Source: Echinococcus granulosus (taxonomy: Eukaryota > Platyhelminthes > Cestoda > Cyclophyllidea > Taeniidae). From it: DNA of 64,000 nucleotides. The position numbers were made by a program, and so were the translations under genes. Shown piece after piece: positions 63,909-64,000 of the stretch. The stretch's first letter is position 1; every line of letters starts with the position of its first letter. The notes under the pieces were generated by a model, which saw only the letters and a program-made list of their open reading frames with translations, was not told where the DNA came from and made no database searches. The stretch spans positions 171,633 through 235,632 of the forward strand of contig NW_020170452.1 in NCBI RefSeq assembly GCF_000524195.1, read 5' to 3'.

Positions 63909-64000
63909 CTACAGGAATGAGTCATTTGGGTTAACTGTAGATAACCAAAAGTTCATCACTTCCCTCCGTGGAGAGCGGATACCGTTGCCGAGACTCGGGC

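Overview
This window reads as metazoan nuclear DNA and is dominated by one very large, exon-rich gene on the minus strand: an invertebrate dystrophin (DMD-type). The 5' end of the gene lies beyond base 64000, and the coding sequence runs leftward. I placed 61 exons between 63908 and 6122, about 12.65 kb of coding sequence or roughly 4,200 codons. Each has an AG acceptor and a GT donor (one GC donor). Reading phase agrees across 58 of the 60 junctions; the two failures, 25.07-23.55 kb (which holds a run of Ns) and 52.9-51.3 kb, probably each hide at least one exon I could not place. Homology was judged from remembered dystrophin domain sequences, not from a search.

Layout from 5' to 3' of the gene (right to left). 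63908-60767: second half of the actin-binding domain, meaning the CH1 end, a lineage-specific Ser/Gly/Thr-rich spacer, and CH2. 59795-21523: hinge and a long spectrin-repeat rod, about 2,940 codons by my exon lengths, with several Ser/acidic hinges. 20427-19571: Pro/Ser hinge and WW domain. 19707-11517: EF-hand-like region, interrupted by a large Ser/Arg-rich insertion. 11785-10961: ZZ zinc finger. 10768-6122: post-ZZ tail with the two conserved coiled coils that in other animals bind dystrobrevin. The last coding exon is uncertain; two candidates lie at 3048-2797 and 3342-3178.

A second, apparently intronless coding region (229 codons, minus strand, 29037-28348) lies inside a 4 kb dystrophin intron and is not recognised. 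The rest is intronic or 3'-flanking DNA. It contains microsatellites, an (ATCC)n minisatellite, a five-copy family of short palindromes built on a GTCAC...GTGAC core, a purine/pyrimidine-rich dispersed repeat family, and a diverged tandem duplication with a coding-like look. No rRNA, tRNA, CRISPR or bacterial-type features were seen.

The organism is most likely a flatworm, perhaps a tapeworm. This is inferred from the mix of very short introns (44-91 nt) with 1-4 kb introns, a micro-exon and a divergent single dystrophin. It was not established by any search, and another lophotrochozoan is possible. The dystrophin would link actin (CH domains) through the rod to dystroglycan (WW, EF, ZZ) and to syntrophin/dystrobrevin (coiled coils) at the muscle membrane.
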